Positions 6,754 to 9,808 of a stretch of 9,808 nt of DNA are shown here, one piece after another. This DNA is from Gammaproteobacteria bacterium. GTDB taxonomy: Bacteria; Gemmatimonadota; Gemmatimonadetes; Longimicrobiales; Gaopeijiaceae. The stretch covers positions 5,732 through 15,539 of the forward strand of contig VYDD01000444.1 of the NCBI GenBank assembly GCA_009843625.1, read 5' to 3'. Numbering within the stretch: the first letter of the stretch is position 1; the number at the start of each line of letters is the position of its first letter. A program made the translations under genes and the position numbers. Under the pieces are notes generated by a model. That model saw only the letters and a program-made list of their open reading frames with translations. It ran no database searches and was not told where the DNA came from.

Positions 6754-6933
6754 ATGAAGATCTTGAAGTCCTGGTGGCCGGTGTTCATCGTCGGGGCCGT
6801 CGCTTCCTCCGGCGGCCTGCTCGACCGGTTCTGGGACTGGATCCCGCTCGACGTGACGCTGGCCATCGGCGGGATCGGACTTGTCTGCATCCTGCGGGGA
6901 ATCGTCACGCGCTTGTTCCCCCGCAGGGACTGA
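6754..6933 (+). CDS. Small two-helix membrane protein inside the molybdenum hydroxylase operon (unknown function)
   Basis: A 59-residue frame starts at ATG 6754 with a good Shine-Dalgarno, GAGGGAG, five bases upstream. It begins MKILKSWWPVFIVGAVASSG and has two predicted membrane segments: about 7-23 (WWPVFIVGAVASSGGLL) and about 34-53 (VTLAIGGIGLVCILRGIVTR). A short loop with several aromatic and acidic residues (DRFWDWIPLD) links them. The C-terminus RLFPRRD is basic, so by the positive-inside rule both ends probably face the cytoplasm and the loop the periplasm. It lies 94 bases after the large subunit and 220 before the medium subunit, on the same strand. I do not recognise the family. 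From position it might anchor the exported enzyme or aid its assembly or electron transfer, but no motif for haem or quinone binding is visible. Confidence 0.65.
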   Translation: MKILKSWWPVFIVGAVASSGGLLDRFWDWIPLDVTLAIGGIGLVCILRGIVTRLFPRRD

Positions 6934-7056
6934 ACCGCCGGGCTGCGGGCGGCCAACGAGTGCGCGGTCGGCTACCGCATGCCCCGGCGTCGAGCCTGAG
7001 CGAGGCACGGGGTCCGCGTTCGCGCGCCGGATCACCGGCCTTTTGCGCCACTGGGC

Positions 7057-7084
7057 TTGAACCCGCAAGATTAGACCATATCGA
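7057..7084 (+). promoter_or_regulatory. Weak candidate internal promoter before the medium subunit
   Basis: TTGAAC (7057-7062) and TATCGA (7079-7084) are 16 bases apart, in the only AT-richer patch (about 7064-7084) of the 220-base gap between the small membrane-protein gene and the medium subunit. The -10 match is poor. If real, it would allow separate control of the medium subunit. Confidence 0.25.
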
Positions 7085-7093
7085 CGGGATAAG

Positions 7094-7130
7094 GATGCCG
7101 CGTTGGCATCGCAGTCTCTCGCAACGAGAC
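7094..7130 (+). repeat. Two adjacent small hairpins in the leader of the medium-subunit gene
   Basis: GATGCC (7094-7099) pairs with GGCATC (7105-7110) around a 5-base loop. GTCTC (7114-7118) pairs with GAGAC (7126-7130) around a 7-base loop. They stand side by side, 23 bases before the chosen start at 7154. The pairing is exact. The function is unknown; a structured leader or a transcript-stability element is possible. Confidence 0.4.
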
Positions 7131-7153
7131 CATCTGAGGCCGGGGGGATCCCC

Positions 7154-8143
7154 ATGATGAAGGACATGATGCCCCACTTCGATCTGGTGCAGCCCACCGA
7201 CGTCGAATCGGCGCTGGATCTGCTGCGGGAGCACGGCCGCGACGCCTGGGCGCTCGCAGGCGGCTACGACAGCTTCGACTGGTTCAAGAACCGCGGCAAG
7301 CAGCCCTCCGTGGTGGTCGACCTGGAGGGGCTCGACGAACTGAAGGGCGTGCGCGAGACCGGCGACGGCATCGAGATCGGCGCCACGACCAGCCTGACCG
7401 ACGTCGAGAACGACCCCTTGGTGCGCGAGCGCTACGGCCTGCTCGCGGAGGCGGTGAGCGTAGTTGCGAGCCCGCAGATCCGGAACGGCGGGACGATCGG
7501 CGGCAACATCTGCCAGGACACCCGCTGCTGGTACTACCGCTACGGCATGCCCTGCTACCGGGCGGGGGGCAACGTCTGCTACGCGGGCGCACCGGACGCG
7601 ATGAACCGCGAGCACGCACTCTTCGGGGCGGACCGCTGCGTGGCGGTGACCCCGTCGGATTCGGCTCCGGCGCTGGTGGCGCTGGACGCGGAGATGGTGG
7701 TGCGCAACGCCCGCGGCGAACGGGTGATCCCCGCCGGGGAGTTTTTCATGCCGCCGGGCGTGGACATCACCCGCATGACCGTGCTCGACCCCGACGATCT
7801 GCTCACCGCCGTGCGCATCCCGGCCCGGTGGGCGGGCGCCCGCTTCCATTTCGAAAAGGTCGCGGACCGCAAGACCTGGGACTTCCCCCTGGTCAACGTG
7901 GCCGCGGCCTTCCGGATAGCCGACGGACGCATCGACGACTCACGCATCGTCCTGGGCGCGGTGGAGTGCATCCCCCGACGCCTCACCGACGTCGAGGACC
8001 TCGTTCGCGGCCGCGTGCCGAACGAGAGCACCGCCGCAGAGGCGGGCGAACTGGCCACGCAGGGCGCCAGGCCGCTCAGCTACAACCACTTCAAGATTCC
8101 GCTGGTGAAGAACCTGGTGGCGCGGGCAGTACGGAGCGCCTGA
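7154..8143 (+). CDS. Molybdenum hydroxylase medium subunit, FAD-binding with extra four-cysteine [4Fe-4S] loop (PaoB/HcrB-like)
   Basis: This 329-residue subunit holds FAD and passes electrons from the iron-sulfur subunit to an external acceptor. FAD-binding marks are LAGGYDS (34-40) and the pyrophosphate-binding SPQIRNGGTIGGNIC (106-120). Right after it comes a cysteine-rich insertion: C125 (TRCWYYR), C134 (MPCYR), C142 (NVCYAG) and C162 (DRCVAV), followed by TPSDSAPALVALDA. This pattern is the one that carries a [4Fe-4S] cluster in E. coli PaoB (YagS) and in 4-hydroxybenzoyl-CoA reductase beta; ordinary xanthine dehydrogenase FAD subunits lack it. The C-terminal CO-dehydrogenase-flavoprotein domain starts near residue 215 and ends with the 'LSYNHFKIPLVKNL' element. 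I chose ATG 7154, preceded by a G-rich run at 7142-7147; ATG 7157 and 7166 are alternatives, and TTG 7103 is less likely. No signal peptide is present, so export would be with the Tat small subunit. Confidence 0.92.
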   Translation: MMKDMMPHFDLVQPTDVESALDLLREHGRDAWALAGGYDSFDWFKNRGKQPSVVVDLEGLDELKGVRETGDGIEIGATTSLTDVENDPLVRERYGLLAEAVSVVASPQIRNGGTIGGNICQDTRCWYYRYGMPCYRAGGNVCYAGAPDAMNREHALFGADRCVAVTPSDSAPALVALDAEMVVRNARGERVIPAGEFFMPPGVDITRMTVLDPDDLLTAVRIPARWAGARFHFEKVADRKTWDFPLVNVAAAFRIADGRIDDSRIVLGAVECIPRRLTDVEDLVRGRVPNESTAAEAGELATQGARPLSYNHFKIPLVKNLVARAVRSA

Positions 8144-8164
8144 GGCGGACGCAGGCGGACAAGC

Positions 8165-8212
8165 GAGAGCCCCGTCCCGCCGGCAAGCGCGGGACCGGGG
8201 CTCTCTTGCGTT
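8165..8212 (+). terminator. Rho-independent terminator between convergent genes
   Basis: GAGAGCCCCGTCCCGC (8165-8180) pairs with GCGGGACCGGGGCTCTC (8189-8205). The stem is 16 base pairs with one bulged base and an 8-base loop, followed by TTGCGTT. The T-tract is broken, but the stem is very strong. It lies 21 bases after the medium-subunit stop and 19 bases beyond the stop of the opposite-strand NHL gene, so it could serve both directions. Confidence 0.75.
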
Positions 8213-8224
8213 GACGGCTGGCGG

Positions 8225-9262
8225 CTACGGCCTGAACCGAATCCACTTCGTGATGCGGCGCTGGCTCACCTCCGCGCCGTACACGTTCCCCTCGTCGTCA
8301 ACGGCGACCCCCTCCGGCCCGCTGAACCCCATCGGGTTGGAGATGTCGTCTGGCAGGAAGAAGTGGACCCATCCCTGGTTCGCGTCGCCGATGCGGATTC
8401 CCTTCTCCCAGCCGGCGTTGCGCTGGCCGGTGAACTGGTTGGGCGCCGGGCTCGACTCGGAGTCCGCCACGTAGATGTTGTCGTCGGCGTCGATGTAGAT
8501 CCCGCTGGGCCGGCCGAACTGCGTCCAGATGGCGAGGAACTCGCCTTCCTGGTCGAAGAGCTGGATGCGGTTGTTGTAGCGGTCGCCCACGAAGATGCGG
8601 CCCTGCGAGTCCATGGCCAGGGCGTGTGGATCCCGGAACTGTCTGGGCCCGTAGCCGAGTTCGCCCCAGGTCTCCATATAGGTCCCATCGGCCGCAAAGC
8701 GGACGATCCGCCCCCGGGTGCGGTCGTGCGCGTCGGCAACGTAGATCTGTCCGTTGGGCGCCACCACCACGTCCGACGGCTGGGTGAAGTGGGTCGGCGG
8801 GTCGCCGGCCTCTCCCGGCGTGCCCAGGGTCATCAGCAACTCGCCCTCCGGGGAGAACTTGAGCACCGAGTGCCCCGTGGTGGTCGCGCCCGGCCGCCAC
8901 GCATCGGTCACCCAGACGTTGCCCTCATGATCGACGTCAATGCCGTGCGGCCACGCGATCATCCCGCCGCCGAAGCTCCGCAGCAGGTTCCCCTCCTTGT
9001 CGAAGAGGAGGATGGGATCCACATCCGAGCCGACACAGGTGTTCGCGCCGCAACGCTCCGCGACCCAGATGTTTCCGTCCAGCGCGATCTCCACCGCGCT
9101 GGTGGAGCCCCATTCCCTGCCGTCAGGGAGTTCGCCCCAGCCGTAGACCGGCCGGAAGGGGTTGGTCGTCACCGACTGGGCCTGAAGTGACGAAACCGCG
9201 ACGGCGAGAGCCGCGGCGGCGAAGATTCCAGTAGCGATCGTGGCGCGCGTTCGTCCAGTCAT
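8225..9262 (-). CDS. Secreted NHL-repeat beta-propeller, peptidyl-alpha-hydroxyglycine alpha-amidating lyase (PAL)-like
   Basis: This 345-residue protein has a signal peptide: basic MTGRTR, a hydrophobic core 9-24, and likely cleavage after SLQA (28). It is therefore exported. The mature part is a run of NHL-type blades with a repeated 'G(I/V)x(V/I)Dx(D/E)GNxxVxD' pattern: about 57-70, 106-120, 163-177, 213-227, 253-267 and 317-330. The layout follows eukaryotic PAL, the lyase half of peptide-amidating enzyme. H106 (WPHGIDVD) and H213 (DPHALAMD) match two zinc histidines. The position of the third, in PAL's last blade (PHD), reads GPEGVAVD with E317, so lyase activity is doubtful. C71 and C76 could form a disulfide. 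ATG 9262 is chosen because GGAGG (9271-9275, minus-strand sense) lies eight bases upstream and the signal peptide follows directly. Such proteins are common in environmental bacteria, with unknown substrates. Confidence 0.88.
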   Translation of the reverse strand: MTGRTRATIATGIFAAAALAVAVSSLQAQSVTTNPFRPVYGWGELPDGREWGSTSAVEIALDGNIWVAERCGANTCVGSDVDPILLFDKEGNLLRSFGGGMIAWPHGIDVDHEGNVWVTDAWRPGATTTGHSVLKFSPEGELLMTLGTPGEAGDPPTHFTQPSDVVVAPNGQIYVADAHDRTRGRIVRFAADGTYMETWGELGYGPRQFRDPHALAMDSQGRIFVGDRYNNRIQLFDQEGEFLAIWTQFGRPSGIYIDADDNIYVADSESSPAPNQFTGQRNAGWEKGIRIGDANQGWVHFFLPDDISNPMGFSGPEGVAVDDEGNVYGAEVSQRRITKWIRFRP

Positions 9263-9270
9263 CGGTGGGG

Positions 9271-9275
9271 CCTCC
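9271..9275 (-). promoter_or_regulatory. Ribosome binding site deciding the NHL-protein start
   Basis: On the minus strand GGAGG lies eight bases before ATG 9262. It favours that start over an ATG at 9451 in the same open frame, which would add 63 residues of low-quality sequence in front of the signal peptide. Confidence 0.75.
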
Positions 9276-9368
9276 GGGTGAGTGCGGTGGGGTGATGTGT
9301 GCGTTGGGCGATGCTTGCCATCGGCGGCAGGCGGACAACTCGGCCACCGCGCTGCCATCCACACAGGC

Positions 9369-9397
9369 ACGGTACGCAAGGGAGTGTGGGGCGACAA
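9369..9397 (-). promoter_or_regulatory. Candidate sigma-70 type promoter of the NHL-protein gene
   Basis: On the minus strand TTGTCG (9392-9397) and TACCGT (9369-9374) are spaced by 17 bases in the 228-base gap between the amidohydrolase stop and the NHL-protein start. The predicted leader is about 100 bases. The -35 and the spacing resemble the promoter candidate at 3488-3516. The rest of this gap shows nothing else that I can support. Confidence 0.35.
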
Positions 9398-9490
9398 GTA
9401 GACCTGGTCGAGCGCCGGCGCAGCGCCTCGGTTGGCATCGCGCGGAAGCATGACTTGCGCGACAGAGTCGCCGCGTCCCCTGGCGCGCGG

Positions 9491-9808
9491 CTACGGCACC
9501 CCGCCCGCCTCCAGCTTCCCGTCCACGAACACCCACCCCGGCAGCACGCGGTAGTCGAAGGGATGGCCTTCCAGGATGACGAAGTCCGCGTCCTTGCCCA
9601 CCTCGATGCTGCCGATGCGGTCGTCCATGTCGAGCAGCTCGGCCGCGTTCAGCGTCGCCATGCGCAGTGCGTCCACTTCGGGCACGCCGTTGCGGAAGGC
9701 CCACGCTGAGTTGAGGATGGGCTCGCCTCCGAGTCGTCCGATGGGTGACGCGCGACGCGACGCCCCCGGACCGTAGAACGCCACCTTCACCCCCGCCCGG
9801 TTCAGGAT
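9491..9808 (-). CDS. Amidohydrolase superfamily protein, C-terminal 105 residues (runs off the right edge)
   Basis: This is the C-terminal end of a metal-dependent amidohydrolase of the imidazolonepropionase-like/dihydroorotase-like group. The frame is open to the right edge. The hallmark closing segment is plain: ALRMATLNAAELLDMDDRIGSIEVGKDADFVILEGHPFDYRVLPGWVFVDGK. It covers the last barrel helix and the return to the small beta-sandwich domain. Enzymes of this group cleave C-N bonds (cyclic amides, dipeptides and others). Before it, the strand that usually ends in a metal-binding aspartate (VAxGSD) reads GVKVAFYGPGAS, with no aspartate, so the active site may be altered. The rest of the enzyme and any signal peptide lie outside the window. 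The gene lies 228 bases upstream of the NHL-protein gene on the same strand. The family is certain; the substrate is unknown. Confidence 0.87.
   Translation of the reverse strand: MLNRAGVKVAFYGPGASRRASPIGRLGGEPILNSAWAFRNGVPEVDALRMATLNAAELLDMDDRIGSIEVGKDADFVILEGHPFDYRVLPGWVFVDGKLEAGGVP

Noticed and set aside
5387..6757. A 456-residue plus-strand frame overlapping the large subunit in another frame
   Set aside because: It is an Arg/Gly-rich shadow of the large-subunit codons. It covers the region holding the verified E747 motif in the true frame.
9263..9451. An N-terminal extension of the NHL protein starting at ATG 9451
   Set aside because: The extension is Pro/Arg/His-rich with no ribosome binding site. 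The start at 9262 has GGAGG eight bases upstream and begins a proper signal peptide.

Overview
The window is high-GC DNA with densely packed, G/C-ending codons. Its gene content suggests a free-living or host-associated environmental bacterium, possibly of the Gemmatimonadota: DinB-fold enzymes, a Tat-exported molybdenum hydroxylase, a PAL-like NHL-repeat protein and an amidohydrolase. The lineage is an inference from gene style; there is no rRNA or marker gene here.

Left part (1-3371): a MATE-family drug/cation efflux pump runs off the left edge on the minus strand. It is divergent from a small DinB-like metalloprotein on the plus strand. Next comes a two-gene minus-strand unit: a second, unrelated-looking DinB-like protein and a dicarboxylate/amino acid:cation symporter. 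The symporter is split by an in-frame TAA, and several residues that bind sodium in studied family members are replaced.

Centre (3372-8212): a plus-strand molybdenum hydroxylase operon of the xanthine dehydrogenase/aldehyde oxidase family. A good promoter candidate and a strong Shine-Dalgarno site precede the Tat-signal [2Fe-2S] small subunit. The molybdopterin large subunit follows with an 8-base overlap. A previously easy-to-miss 59-residue two-helix membrane protein comes next, then a FAD-binding medium subunit carrying the extra four-cysteine loop of the PaoB/HcrB type, probably a [4Fe-4S] cluster. The composition resembles the periplasmic aldehyde oxidoreductase PaoABC, but the gene order is small-large-(small membrane protein)-medium. 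The two gaps around the membrane-protein gene hold inverted repeats that may control translation. A strong hairpin terminator closes the operon.

Right part (8225-9808): two minus-strand genes converge on that terminator. They are the C-terminal end of a metal-dependent amidohydrolase (running off the right edge) and a secreted NHL-repeat beta-propeller related to peptidyl-alpha-hydroxyglycine alpha-amidating lyase. The propeller has its own promoter candidate and Shine-Dalgarno site.

Most promising for follow-up are the small membrane protein and structured leaders inside the molybdenum hydroxylase operon, and the interrupted, sodium-motif-less symporter. I see no CRISPR array, tRNA, rRNA, insertion sequence or phage gene.
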